Assembly: GCA_021464415.1 (NCBI GenBank)
Contig: CM038467.1
Location: forward strand, 67,523,159-67,587,158
Source: Lonicera japonica
Taxonomy: Eukaryota; Streptophyta; Magnoliopsida; Dipsacales; Caprifoliaceae
DNA: 64,000 bases
Direction of reading: 5' to 3'
Below are positions 12,901 through 26,000 of the stretch, one piece after another. The notes beneath the pieces were generated by a model, which did not search any database, was not told where the DNA came from, and was given only the letters and a program-made list of their open reading frames with translations. A program made the position numbers and the translations under genes. How positions within the stretch are numbered: the first letter of the stretch is position 1; every line of letters starts with the position of its first letter.

Positions 12901-15900
12901 GATAAATATAATATTGGGTTGCTACGTAAGCTTCGACATTCCTTCTTTCTGGGATGCATTTGAATATTAAAATATTTCCATAGCTTAATCTGCTTTTCCC
13001 TTATTTAGATTTCCTGTTTCTTTCGCACACAGATTGCATCACACTAAAACCTCACATGAATCATGATGAATCAGTATAGTGTCTATCATCCACAATTAGA
13101 AGGGAAAAAGTGTAAATCGACACATTAATTGCAATTATCCTTGCCATCATCACTTCGTTACACCAGTGTACAAATGCTTCAAGGAGTCACATTCATAACA
13201 AACATGTAACTCATTTAGAATTAGAACTTTTCATATGGTATATTGCTCTTTCTGAAAAGAAAAACAACTCATACTTTACAAATTTTCTAATAGCGGCAAT
13301 GTTTAAAAAAAGTGTGAGGAGGGTTGAGGCCTTTTGCCCATGCAAGGCAAGTGGGTGTAAGCCTCAGCGGTCCAAAAAAAATACCAACATATTACTAAAA
13401 AACCATTTCCATCAGCCAGTCAGTGGGAGAAACAAGTTTGAAGTTCACAAAACATAAAACCACAATAGATAATGTAACATCATCGTGAAGAAGGGCTAGG
13501 ATAAAGAAAATATATAATATATATGTAACATTTCATGAACTTCCTTATACTTGTTATATATCTAAAAACACTTAATGTAGTTACCTTAACAAATCCAGTT
13601 CTACGATCAAGATTCAGGTGCAGATTCTTCATCTCCCCAAAATCACCAAATGCATTCTGAATGTCATCCTCTTGTGCTTCTTCATGAATTCCAGTCACGA
13701 GAATAATCCATCCTTCAATGGCTGTAAATTACACCTTGATTAAAGCTTCAATGTGGAACTCTTGTACTAGAAGAATGGCAAAGGGGGGCAGAAAACACAC
13801 AAAAACAAAGAACACCACCATCCGAGAGACTCCATACTAAAACAGCCAAACCCATGGAGGGAGTGAAAAAGGAAAACCTACTCACCTAAAAAAAAGATCC
13901 CAAAAGATCAATAAGAAAATCACAGGCTCTGGAAGAGACTCATTTACCAAAAGAAAAAGCATACTCATATATCAAAGAGAAGCGAGCATAGGAAATTCCT
14001 CTCCCTCTAGGCACCTCTTATTTGGCTCACTCCAAATGCACCACGTAAGGCAAAAAGGGGCCAAGACCCAGAACTACCAAACATGATTCCAGGTGTTACT
14101 GCCATGCAATCAAAATAAGGCAGCTGCCACTGTGTTTGGCACAAAGGGGACAGTTCACGATGTGTGTGCAGGTGTGTGCAAGAACATCAATGTCGGATCT
14201 AACTTTTTCTTCCTAAAAAATAAATGTACTATATTACACAGCAATTGCTGTCCCCGGGAGTTCTACATGGCAATTCATGGGCGTCATTTAATTGCAAAAG
14301 ATTCCACACTTCCCGGTAAAGTTACACATAATACACCTACAATGACAAAATTGTCATCATGTCAAACACAACCAAGAGCGCTATAAAATGGACTAAAACA
14401 GATAAATGTGCACATTTTGAATCTTTGATTGACTGCAAAATGAAATTTATTGTTTTTATGCAACATAAGTAATGTGAGAAGTATGAATACTTTGTTGTTT
14501 GTTCCAAAAAGCCCGTAAGATAAAAGTATCATATGGTATCAATGTTTTAAAAGGTGTTTGAGGCGTAAACCTCGTTGCGCGCCTCAAGGCGAGGCGGTCA
14601 AGGAGTGCTCCAAGGCATTTCCGAAACATCCCAACTATGAGGCTTGGTACTCTCTAGGATGAGGCATACACTTTGAGGCGTTTGCGTTCCGCGTTTGCAT
14701 CATTTTTTATGGTTTTATAAATAAAAAATTGGAAGACACAAAGATTATGGCGGAGGGAGAGGAGAGTCCCAAACCTATGCGCGATGGTTCATATTCTTCC
14801 CATTTGATTGTTCGTCTTCTCAAACGTAGTCTTCTTCTTCTTTTTTTTCGTTTTATTTTCTCTGTTATTTTCTAACTATTTCTTTTTTAATAGACCATTC
14901 CACTCTTTTCCTTATTGACTTAACCTCTTCTTTAGTTATTCTTTAATTTGTTTTTTGTTCTTTTTTTCGTTTTTGCTTTCAAAACACAATTTTTCTCTGA
15001 TTGTTCCCTTCATTTATTCTTAGCCACTGTTTTTTTCTTCAATGTTTTTAAACTATTTGTGAAAATTAGATATTTATAATTTATGGTGGATAATATATAT
15101 TTGTATATATAAATTGTTTGCGAAACTATTTGTAAATGTTAGTTTTTTATAATTTATGGGACGCACTTTTATATATTATTTGTGGCAATGACTGAATATT
15201 ATTGTGTTGTAATCGTGTAGTGAATTGTGCCAATGGGTTGTGAATTGAGCCGATAAATGAATGAAGCACTGTTTGTGACAATGATATTTGCTATTTTTGT
15301 GTGATGATTTGAGATTGTTATTATATTTGTGAAGTTGTTATTTGCTCTTTTAGTAATGATGATCATTTTATTATATTTTTGTGATTTTATTAGGGAAAAT
15401 AAAATAAAAAGTGAGGCCTACGCCTCGCCAGGGCAAAACGCCTTAAGCTCACCTCACGTCTTTTAAAACATTGTGTGGTATGCTTACTATACTAGCCTAT
15501 TATGTCCCAAAGAAAAAGAAGAATCTTTGCCCATCCAAACAGCATTGCTAGCTAAGAAGTGTACACTTCTATGAGGCTAAGAATAAAGACTCCAACTATT
15601 GGGAGTTCATTGGGACTGTGATCTGAAATTAAAGAAACTAGTAAGACAATAAAGAGGTTCATAAGCTTTTGGGTCGGTGTAATGGGGAAAAAAACAGAAG
15701 AGGAAAAATAGGGTACAACAGCTTCTCATCCAGGTTGTGGCCTGTTGTGTTGGTGTTTGGCTGTTGAATTATTTGGCTGGATCTCTGGGGAGTAACGCTT
15801 GTTTGGATCCCGTAGTCGAAAAGGTGATTAGAAGATTAGATCGGTGGACTCATTGGAATGCGGCCATAGCGGAAGCCTACCAAAATTGAAAGGTTTACTC

Positions 15901-17385
15901 TAGTCCAGTCTGTTCTAAATAATATCCCTAATACAAGTCCATATTTAGAACTACATCGAAATGGCTAAATTTTTTGAGAAACTGATGATTCGCTTTTCAT
16001 GGGAAGGGTTGGGGAGGGATAATTAGATGATACTGTGACTCTGTGAGTTGGAAAATGGGGTCAAGATGTGGGTCAATGGGGATTGGGAGTGGGAAATGTG
16101 AACATTACAATTTTTGTCCTTCTCGGAAATGGGTTGTGGAGAGTTTTCAATGAATAAGATTCTCTGCGAAAAAACATTAGAGAAAAGGCTGGGCTTGATG
16201 CTAGCGGGTGGGTCTCAAAAGTGATTGAGGGCTCATCTCTATGCCATTGAGAATGCATCTCACCTGGGCTGGATCCCCTCCTCAAGTGGACTATAATACT
16301 AGATTCCTGGTTGGAAATCTAGAGAAGTTTAGATTTTGAGAGGATTTTGCATTTTTGAGTGCCACTGTGGGAGGCTGCCCTTTGTACTCTTTGTTTAGTA
16401 GCTGATTACGATTGTCTATCCCCATAAGTCACCCATCAATTCAATGGTCTCATGCGCATCCTCTCAAAATTTGCCTTTTGATCTTATCTCTTCGAATAAG
16501 CGTAAATAACAGGGTATACGGAGGAACAACAACTTTTTTATCCACAATGTAAGGTGCCTCTTTGTCTCGTGTAAGGTTATGGGTTAAAGAATCTAGCAAT
16601 AATTGTGTTTGAAAATCTTTCTTTGAGACCCTCTATGAAGAGAATGAGATTACATCTTCGGAATCTCACAAATTCATTTGGAAAGAGGGTACACATATAA
16701 AATATCAAGTCCTTATATTTTCGGCTTCATTAGGACGACCTTTAGAGGGTAGAAAATTGCAGCAGTTATTATGACAAAACAATTGACAAAATAGCTTTTG
16801 TTTCCCTTAGCCCTTGAATGCTAAATGCTTAATACTGAATGTTGAGTGCTAATGTTGAATCTGAGCTCTGAAAATGTTTGTTTTTATTCTGAATGAGCCT
16901 CTGTATGAAATGTTTGTTAAAAATTTAAATCAGTGGTTTCAGTGTTTAATCAATTTAAAAAACTGCCATTAACCTCTCAATTTATTGCAACACTGAATGC
17001 TTAAAACTCTCCCATTAAGGCAAAATCTGCAGAAACCTCCCAAACTACACAATCTACGACTGGAATAGAATTTGAACTCAAAGAAATAAAAATAAAACAA
17101 AACAATAGAGAGAAAGAACTAACATCTTTCAGGGCCAGGGCCGCCTTCAGAATCAAGGGAATCGAAGCGTCCGGACATGCGGTTGTTGCGCTCCGCATCG
17201 GTGGTCTCTTCACGGAAACCACGTCCTTTGGTTTTCTTAGCGGCAGCAGCACCGCCGGAGGTGATGGCGGACTTGAGCTTGGGGATATGAGACCTGGGGG
17301 AGGCATCAGCAGCGTCTTCGTCCATGAGGTCGTCGTCCTCGGGCTCAAAGTCCACAGCTTCCACATCTGCTGCTGCGTTCGCCAT
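9958..17385 (-). CDS. Y14: RNA-binding protein Y14 (RBM8A), exon junction complex core
   Basis: Y14 pairs with MAGO in the exon junction complex, which marks spliced mRNA in the nucleus and affects export, translation and decay. Coding exons on the minus strand are 17385-17124, 13721-13585, 10625-10480 and 10003-9958: 591 bases, 196 residues, close to the roughly 200 residues of plant Y14. The N-terminus ([20 protein letters not shown]) is the acidic Y14 leader, followed by [11 protein letters not shown]. One RRM follows: RNP2 [11 protein letters not shown]1 around TGFVKGYALIEY, then VDWAFSKGP. The tail is basic and RS-rich ([12 protein letters not shown]). All introns are GT..AG and frame is kept throughout. 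Introns 1 and 2 are about 3.4 and 3.0 kb because of inserted transposons. It looks functional. Confidence 0.95.
10141..10318. mobile_element. MITE with ~22 bp terminal inverted repeats in Y14 intron 3
   Basis: The ends GTACTTGTTTGGTTCAAGTT and AACTTGAACCAAACAAGCAC are inverted repeats with one mismatch. At 178 bp it cannot code for protein. The GTTTGGTTC ends resemble common plant MITEs; the target duplication is unclear, so the superfamily is not assigned. Confidence 0.75.
11145..11175 (-). mobile_element. possible Helitron 3' terminus
   Basis: Read on the minus strand it is GCACGTGC, ten bases, then CTAG followed by host T. That matches a Helitron 3' end (short palindrome or hairpin, then CTRR inserted before T). 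The matching TC start was not found within the next kilobase, so the extent of the element is unknown. Confidence 0.35.
11820..12058 (+). mobile_element. small non-autonomous Helitron in Y14 intron 2
   Basis: It starts TCTATAGTAAATATTAAAC after host A and ends GGGTGCTAG before host T. A short hairpin (ACAC...GTGT) lies about 12 bases before the end. There are no inverted ends and no target duplication, as expected for Helitrons. The 5' and 3' words resemble those at 19800 and 20341. Confidence 0.6.
14540..15473. mobile_element. hAT-type MITE in Y14 intron 1
   Basis: The ends CAATGTTTTAAAAGG and CTTTTAAAACATTG are inverted repeats. The flanks TATGGTAT (14532-14539) and TGTGGTAT (15474-15481) form an 8 bp target duplication with one mismatch, diagnostic of hAT. 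Subterminal AGGCG/CGCCT words are repeated near both ends. No transposase is present in its 934 bp. Confidence 0.85.
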
Positions 17386-19799
17386 TATTGCTTGCTTGCA
17401 ATCACTCTCCTTCCTTCCTTCCCGACTTTCTGCTCGCTCGAAAAGTTAGGGTTTAATGAATGAATGAACGTGCAGAAGGGAAGAAGAAGAAAAGAGGATA
17501 TTATTTTTAGTTAATTCGCCCGCTGGAAAATCAATTTTACTCTTCAATTTGATAAATAACCAGATTGTGCGTATCCGGCGCAGATGTGGCACCCTAAAAA
17601 CACTCATTTTTTATTTTACTTTTTACTATTAAATAAGATATATGTTATTTTATTATGAATAATTGAGTATAAATTTAAATGTTTTACTTGACGTTAAGAA
17701 CTAAATATATAGATTTATTTTTGACTCCCAAAAATCAAATAACAGAGGTTACAAATAACTGAACGAAAGTAAATGTATTATCAAATATTTTTAGGATGTC
17801 AATATCTCCACCTCTTATTATCATGTCTATAAATTTAGCATAAATTTATTATTAGCTTAATAATTAAGAACATCCATTATTAGAGTGTGTTTGACGGTCA
17901 CGTTAGAGAGTCGTATATGATTATTTAATCTCATTTGTATATGATAAAAATTGGAATGGAATTAATCAAAAAATATGGATAGGAAATTTCAGAATTTCAA
18001 ATATACTTTCTAGTTACATTCCATATTTTTTTGAATATTCAGAAATTGAAAAATTTGGCAATCGGAAATGTCATACCTCTCTTCAACTTCGAAAAAAAGT
18101 TGAATCGAATTTCGAAAATTTCGACCAAAAGGCAAGGCCACTTGGTTGATTGTGGGGTCTAATGACTCCACTCAACATCTAAAATATACATATGAATATG
18201 TTATATTTTAGATATATTTAAACTTGTGTGTATAATTGACACTATCTAAATTTATAAAAATTAATTAATAATAGAGTTAAATTATTTATATAAAAAAAGA
18301 AAGTATGTACCCACATATTTTTTAAGAAAAATACTATTCAATTAAAACATGTCTTAAAAAATATTCAAAAATTATGTCTTAAAAGCACTTTGAGTGACAG
18401 TGACGCATTAACACTTGCTAGTGGGTTGTTATTTTTTGTGCCAAGTAATATTGTTCATTTCTCATTTTTTTATTAATAATTTAGTCATTATATTTAGTGT
18501 GAGTTGGCAATACACCTACAAATTACCCCATTCGTTAAATTTTCAAGTTACACCACTGTGAACACCCTTACTCAACCTAATATATAATTATTATAATAAT
18601 AATCATATAATTTGTAAATGAATCCGTTAACTTTTTTGAAGAATAATGCGGATTCTACAAATGAACATTGAAATCAGCATTTAGAAGTTGAGAAATAGTT
18701 AGAATTAGTGATGAACACAATTTGTTCCCATCTTAATCCTCAAAAAGTCAAACATAATTCATTCCATCATGGTATAATATGTTTTGTGTTTATGTTTCAC
18801 GTTATTAATTCATACCTAAAGTCATGGTACAATTTAACTCCTCCTGAAAGAACATGGTTCTTGTCACAATATTAAAAACTTTACACAAATTTAAATTTAT
18901 TATCTAATATATTGATAGTGAAATTGATGCTAGTCGATCTCTGTGGGGTAAATATAATTTCTAGAAAATCAAGTCAACGATTCTTATAAATTGATGGTGA
19001 ACAACATCGTGAACTAGTTAATCTCGATACCGAAACTAATGTGCAATCCTCATAAGGTACAATAATTTGCGTAAACCACCCCAATAATTTCACCATACAT
19101 ATTACAAATTCACTTCTTTGAAGAATTGTGTAGACATTCCATCTTGCGACGACAATTTTTTCCTTAGAACTCGCAAAAAATGTTAATTTTAGGTGTAGGA
19201 GAACTTTCATGGGTTTTGGTGGATGATGCAAGTAGTTCATGTAATAAGGAGGGGGACTCGTCTTCGGTGTGTAGCTCAATTGTGTAATTTTTACATTTTT
19301 AGTATGCGTAGTTTGGCAAGAAGCACACCCATCAAAACTTGTTACTCTATAAAGCATGAAAAAATTCAATTCTTCTTTTGACATATAGATTTGCTAACCT
19401 TAATTTTATGATTCAATTAAACTGTATTTTGATTAGAAACTTAGTTAATTTATAATACATTTTTAATTGAGTAATTCACAAATTACATATAATTGGAGGA
19501 TACACTTGGGTTGATTAAAGTTTGTCCATTTATTTTCTTCCCCTCTAGGGGGTTTTCGATTATGGTTGGAATGAGAATCATGGTAACTCGCAGTTCAATT
19601 TTGGTTTTTAAATCTTTTAAACTCAGACCCGAATCAAATTCTTTTGTTTGATTTTCACATATTTTTTTTTTAAAAACAATAAATTTTAAGGCAAAACTTA
19701 TTTTGGTAAAATAATAATAATTTTATACTTACTCCTACTTGTTTTTGTCAGAAAAATATTAATTTTTAAATTTATAATATAGTTCAAATATTCATAATA
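17386..19799. other. intergenic, AT-rich, no clear gene
   Basis: The first ~150 bases are the Y14 promoter and leader. The rest has no recognised gene. A 136-codon open frame on the minus strand (19384-18974) matches no family I know and has no codon pattern that convinces me; it could be an old transposon relic. Confidence 0.5.
17447..17454 (-). promoter_or_regulatory. telo-box upstream of Y14 start
   Basis: AAACCCTA on the minus strand lies about 60 bases before the Y14 ATG, in the probable 5' untranslated region. This motif is common in plant promoters and leaders of housekeeping genes. Confidence 0.5.
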
Positions 19800-20341
19800 T
19801 CTGTATTATATATTAAACATGAGAATGGAGTTTTGGTATGTACAAAAAATTACCAAAATAGCCTTCTTTAAATGAAAATTGCTACAACATATTATTAAAA
19901 GCGGGGTTTAACTCATGAAGTTCTACCTGAAATGCGCATTTATTTACCATTGAACCAAATGTCATTATATGATTTAATTGCAAATAATTACTAAGGTTCT
20001 GTTTGGTTGGAATTTTTAAATGTTTAACTTAAAATTTAATTTTAAGTATAATTTTTTTAAAACTGTTTTTCAATTCAATTTGTATACTGTACAATGTTTT
20101 TAAAATTTTACAGAAAATATAATCTTTGTTTTTTATTTATTTCTTAAGGTTTTTTTGAAATACAAAAGAAAATATAAGCAAAAAAAAATATTCTTTTTAC
20201 TGGAGTGAATTTTTTTAAATTGGTGAACCAAACACATTTTTTTTTTTAAAAAAAACAATAAAAACAAAATCCAACCAAACAAAGAGTTGTGTTCTCAATA
20301 CATCTTGTAAATTTATTGCACACAGTGTGTGCATATGCTAG
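19800..20341 (+). mobile_element. non-autonomous Helitron
   Basis: It starts TCTGTATTATATATTAAAC after host A. It ends with the perfect palindrome TGCACACAGTGTGTGCA, then TATGCTAG before host T. This is a textbook Helitron 3' end. A smaller MITE with GTTTGGTTGG/CCAACCAAAC ends is nested near 19990-20283. A 37 bp part just inside the 3' end is repeated just outside it. Confidence 0.7.
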
Positions 20342-20607
20342 TATCAAAGAGTTGTGTTCTCACTACATCTTGTAATTTATGAACATCAAATTTTAGATAG
20401 TGTATTAATATTCTTTTAAAGTCATGTATACAATGATTCGGTTTTGCACTAACACACCCCAAATTCGAACAAAACTTATTCAGTTTATTTGTTTAAGTTT
20501 AATAAGCTGAGTCTTTCAAAAGATTGAAAAAAAAAGACAAACAAATTTACTCTAGGTAGAGGAGAGAGAAAGACCACACTGTCAGAGGAAACACTGGCAA
20601 TAAAAAA

Positions 20608-20918
20608 TGGTGGTGATGTTGGCACCCCCAAAAATACTTGGTAACACTCCCACTTTAATTCGATCATTCGCAACCGAGTAAAGTGTCTATTATTCGGTTG
20701 TTGAGGATCGAATATAGGTCTATATATTCGGTTCTTGACAACCAAGTAAGGCATTTTCAAGTTTTCCAAATTTTTGCAAGTTTATATTCGGTCCTTCACA
20801 ACCGAATAACCTATACGTTATTCGGTTGTTAAGGACTGAATGAAAAGTCGGTTGTTAAGGACAAAATGAAAAGTGAGAGTGTTTTCAAAAGATTTTGGGG
20901 GTGCCAACATCACCACCC
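20608..20918. mobile_element. foldback MITE with four 22 bp palindromic modules
   Basis: The ends GGTGGTGATGTTGGCACCCC and its complement form a 25 bp perfect inverted repeat. The flanks ATAAAAAA (20600-20607 and 20919-20926) give a possible 8 bp target duplication in low-complexity DNA. Inside are four ATTCGGT..ACCGAAT-type palindromes starting at 20692, 20726, 20786 and 20820 (spacings 34, 60, 34), placed symmetrically. No coding capacity. Confidence 0.85.
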
Positions 20919-20941
20919 ATAAAAAAAGGGGGAAATAGTAG

Positions 20942-21640
20942 TGTCGGATTTATAATTAAATGCTATCCTAAGTTGGTAAAGAACTAAATATTAAACTAAG
21001 AATAGTTATTAACAAAAAGGAATTATTTTTTTTTTTTTTACAATTTGTGCAAATTTTAATTAATAAGACACTTATTTTGAACTTTTTATTACTTGCAAAC
21101 AAGTAAAGGGGTGGAAAAAGCTTGAATACATAACATCTTACAATTATTGGCAAACCTCTAAACTAATGTCATCAGTAAGTTTTAAAATTCTATACTTTAA
21201 ATATTGTGACCTAATATATTTAAATATTTACAAATATATTTTCATTTAAAATAATTTTTATTAAAAAAATAAAAGAAAAACAAATACATTTTATTTGGAC
21301 CAATACAATGTATAAAATAAAAATGCAAAACTTACAATGATAAAATAATTGGTATGGTAGCCAAATTTTTTGGAATAGAGTTTAATTAGAATCTGCCACT
21401 TTAATTTGTGTGAACTTTTGAGTTACTTTATGTTTTAAATTTTGAACATTTAATAAAGTAATTTGTTACTTAATTACCGGATCATTTAACATCATTATTT
21501 CACATATCAGCATATACTAGTAATCTAATTTACTATATGAAATCTATTTCTAATACGTATCGAGCTTTTTTACAACAAAAAAATGTTATAAAAATGCTCG
21601 ATTTGTATATTGGCAAAGGAATTTTAATACACACTGACCG
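20942..21640. other. AT-rich intergenic, promoter side of the next gene
   Basis: No gene or repeat is recognised; the sequence is very AT-rich with A and T runs. Confidence 0.5.
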
Positions 21641-21878
21641 GGCTAAAGAGGTCTTTTCAGTCTGGTGTCCCATTTTGGTAAAGGAGGTGGCTTATCGACT
21701 TATCGTTTGAAATTTCATTCAGCATGGCGCCCTTTTCAGGTGCCACTGTACTCTTTTTTCTCTAGTAGAACTAGTAGAATTCCCAATCATCCTGTTCTTC
21801 CAATATTCAGTGGCTTCGTCTTAAAACAAATCAACATTTTCTTGTGCTGGGCGATTCAGGTCCAGATTCAGAAAAATC

Positions 21879-21927
21879 TAGGGTTTGTAATTCTCATATT
21901 CTCTGTAATTTGCAAAGTCTAGGGTTT
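21879..21927 (+). promoter_or_regulatory. two telo-box motifs in the leader of the TITAN9-type gene
   Basis: TAGGGTTT occurs at 21879-21886 and 21920-21927, within TC-rich leader-like DNA. The coding start is 1.1 kb further on, immediately after a CAG acceptor at 23044, so a 5' untranslated intron is likely. Confidence 0.45.
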
Positions 21928-23044
21928 GTGATTATTGCTTTGATTGATGGAAAAAAATTTCCCTCGTAATTAAGTTTGTATAATAAGGTCATACGTATTT
22001 TTTCAACTCATACTCGATTCATCAATTCTGTCAATCGGTTTTGTGGAACTCATCTATTACTTCGTAATACTTTGGGTTCTGTCAGTTGCTTGAGAGGATT
22101 CAAACAGTACTGAAACCATAACCTTGTTAAGGGAAGGTCATTCCATGTTACCCTTGTTTTAGTACCAAAAATCTTGACCTATTATCTAAAGAACTGCTGC
22201 ATAGCTTTATTTGTTTGTTATATTATTTGAAAGGTGTTCTGTTTGCATCTACTACCTGGATCAAAGAACTTGGGATTAGAACTGTCTCTAATGTTTTGTC
22301 ATTAAATATTATGTCAATAAATAGCTGGGTTTGTTTTTTGCAATGTGTTAAGTTAGGTGGAATTTTGATTCTTAGTTATGCTTTGAAATGATCTGGCAAT
22401 GAGTGGGGATTGTGTAGGGCAGAGGGATAAGGAGATTCTTAGATTCTGCAAGAATCTGTTAGAAAAATGTGAATTAAAATGAGATTCTTTAGATTGCCAC
22501 TGGCTGCATCCAAGAGGTGACCCCTTGTGTTCACTATTATGCATTACTGGTATATGTAGCTGTGTGGTATTACGCATAAGGAAATGGATTTTCTAATTTT
22601 AAGTTCCTAAGTATTGTTGTCTCAATAATTTCTTAATGTAACAGTACTACTTTGTCCTGCTCTCTTTATATATACACCACTAGGGCACATTTTCCTGCTC
22701 ATGGCTTACCAGTTTAATGTAGTGGAAGGGTGGTAATGCAAGGCTATATTGACCTTAGCAGATACAAATATGAAAGTCTAATGGAAGACATGTATGAAGT
22801 TTATTAATCTCATATGCATGCAGATACCATGTTGGAAATACCTGTATAGCTTCATTCTAGTTTTAAGTTTGGTTTCTTTAAGGCACAGTTGGCAGTTTGC
22901 TGCACACAATGCACAAACTTCAATGCTGATAGACACATATTCATATGCATGTCTGTATATATATTTATACTATTTAAAGTATTAGTTTTATTTTAGTAGT
23001 TTTTGCTTTCTAAATTGATGAAGTTGGTAATTTTTTTGTTGCAG

Positions 23045-26000
23045 ATGGAGGCACTTTATTCAAAGCTGTACGATAAGTACACTAAACTCAAGGTTCCAGC
23101 TCTTACCCTTCTTTCTCATTTTTACCCCCTGCACACATACACTACTTTGTGATGCCAACGCATAGAGGGAGTGCGGAAATCAGCCTCCTCTCCCTTCTTA
23201 AGTTGCAAAACTTGCCCTTCATTGTTCACTTAGTCAGAATAATCCATCAATATTTTAATCTTAAGCATACAAAGTAATAGAAACGACTAAATTGCAGAGA
23301 ACTCGCTCTCGAGTTTGAGATTGTTTTTCTATGAAGTTCTTCACCTTCGGAATTGGAGTTAACCAGTCCACCCTCCCATTTCAGCTCTGCACATCTCTAT
23401 TTGGTGCAACCTGAGTTTTTATTGCTAGAGAAAAAGTCAGTCCTTTTCTGCCGACTGCTGCATAAAAATGTCAGTCCTTTTCTGCTGAATGCTGTCTTAG
23501 TAATTTCAAGATGTAGCACCATGAGAGTAAGACTTCTTTGAATGGACATCACAGTGTTTTAAAAGGCAGTCGAGGCCTACGCTTGAAGGTCTACCTGGAG
23601 GTGAGGCCCTTGTTTTTAATCCCAATGTGTCGAGGCTTCAGTCCAGTCAGAGAGTTCTTGTTTTGTATTTTCTTCCCTCGCCTCATCTAGCCCCATTCCC
23701 TCTCTCTGCGACGCTACGAGGTATCGCTGTAATGTGGCGACCCCTTGGATCAAATGTCATCTTGTTGTTGACACAGGCCCTTTTTGGGGTTATTTTGCTG
23801 CTTTTGTAGCATGTATTGAGAGCTTCTAGCAATTTTTATGGTCGTTTTGGGTTCCTGTTTTGTTTGATAGCATCTTTGTTAGTTTTGCTAGAGTTTCAAG
23901 CAATCTGAATGCTGTTCGGAACTAAGTTTTGTACTGGTGCCCGGTGGCTCTGCTGGATCATTTTGTGATTTTTTGACTCAATTTCCAGTCCCTTTCTAAA
24001 TTCTGGGCAGCCTTTACAACCTGTTGCGCTCAGTTGTATGCTAGAATTGGCTGCCGCTGCTCTAATTGAATCAAATGGGTTTGGTTTATGTTGCATACTC
24101 CATGGGCCTCTTTTCTTAGCTTTTTAACTCTTTGGGGGTATTCCCGTAGTTTCCTTATTATGAACTGCTGTGTGTTGTTATGTTGTCTGTTTGCTCTCGC
24201 AATTGTCCTTATGTTGGTTACTTGGGTGGATGTTGTTCCCACCTTTAGCACTTGTTTTGCCCTATTTTTACAAAATGAAGGTATTTTCTAGGCCATGTAC
24301 TTTTCTAAGCACAACACAATTTGGAAGACTTGAGGAAGAGCAATTTTTCAAGAAAGGACCCACATATTAGAATGCAAATTGATTTTGGTTTGGCACCTGT
24401 TATGAATTATGTTGGCCGGGTTGGCCTGTTTTGTCTTGTGATCAATCTTATTCTGGGTTGATGTTGTTCTCACCTTTGCACGTGTGGTGGGCGGTGTTCT
24501 CACCTTTAGCAAATGTGAACTCTTGGCTATAGCACCCTTTTCAAAAGTAGAACGCAATTTGAATGGCTTGAGGAGGAGGAATTTTCCAATAAAGGAGCCA
24601 TATATGAGCATCCAAATTGATTTCGGTTTGGCACCTTCAATTTGGGGGTGGGGGGGGGGGGGTTGTTAAGATTTCATAATAATATGTTACAATTATTAAA
24701 TATGACGAGTTGTTTATCGTATGTCCCATAATTAAGGGATCTTGTATTAAGAATTTAAGATTCATCTCCTTCCCTTATTTGTAAACTTTAGCATTTATTA
24801 TGTTTTGAATCTCCTTTCCTAAATTGTAATATCTTTTCTAATTTTATATGAACTCTTGCTCTCAGTTAAGCAAGCCAAACCAGTCGAAATTCATATTACA
24901 ATGTCTCTTTTGATTGGTAGTGTTGGTGGGGGTGTGTGCTGGGGCGTGGGGGTTGAGGTTGGTTTAGGGAAGAAAGAATCATTCATCTCGTTTGAATATA
25001 CTACCTTGACTTTGGCAATGGACTAATATTTTTAATGTTGCAATGATTGGTAGACCCCCAAACACACAAAAGCCAACTTTCAGTCTCTCAACGAGTCTAT
25101 ACTCTATTTTGTTGAGAGACATATAGCACATTTGATATTTCCTTTTTATTTAATTTCATTATTCTTATGTAATTAGATTCTTGTGATTTTACATTTGTTT
25201 TGTAGACAAAGAAAGAGTCTGAATTGGAGAAAGTCAATTGTGACCAAGAAGAAAAATTTATGACCTATTTGTCAGGTACTTGTTTCTTCCTCTAACGCTC
25301 ACTTTCCTCTATTTATTCTTAGATTTTTTTACCTGATTATTAATGCATCATTATATTTTCCCAAATTCGATTGTGGATAATTTCAAGTGCTCGTAAACCT
25401 CTCTGTCCACTTTTATTTGTCTATGTTGTCTTCCAATTTATTCATATAGAAGGGAAATTGAAAAATGAAGAGAAAATATAGCAGTGACAAGCTACCAAGG
25501 AGCCATGTAGTAAGAGATGCTTGCATATGATTCTCTGGGTTGAAAGTTGTAAATCCAACTAGCACCAGCCACCCACTTATAATTTTGGCATGAACATAGA
25601 CACAGGAGATAAAACAGAGACATTGGCACGGAAAATCCCTAGAATTGTTGGACATACATACGGAGTATACAACTAGACACCCATAGAGAAAGATACAATA
25701 TATATAAAGTTTCAAAAACAAATATTTTGTTATGACGTATAAATCTTCTGTAATATGGTTGTTGAAATATGTTCCAGTGACGGAAAAGTGTGAACTTTGG
25801 CCAAGGACATGTGAAAAAAAAGCCAAGCTACGAAAGAGGCCTTACCGCAGTAGGCAAGAACTGTTTATCTTCCCCTCCCAGTATCAGCTTTATAAAGAGT
25901 AGGCGAGGTTTAGAAAGTGGATTTGAGTCCCAGAAATCTGAGCCTTCTTTCTGGTACAAACGTAAACCGAATGCCAAAGATGTGATGACTCCCAGTCCCG

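Noticed and set aside
25413..25826. 137-codon open frame on the minus strand inside an intron of the TITAN9-type gene
   Set aside because: Composition is that of reversed AT-rich intron DNA (many Phe, Leu, Tyr), with no known motif.
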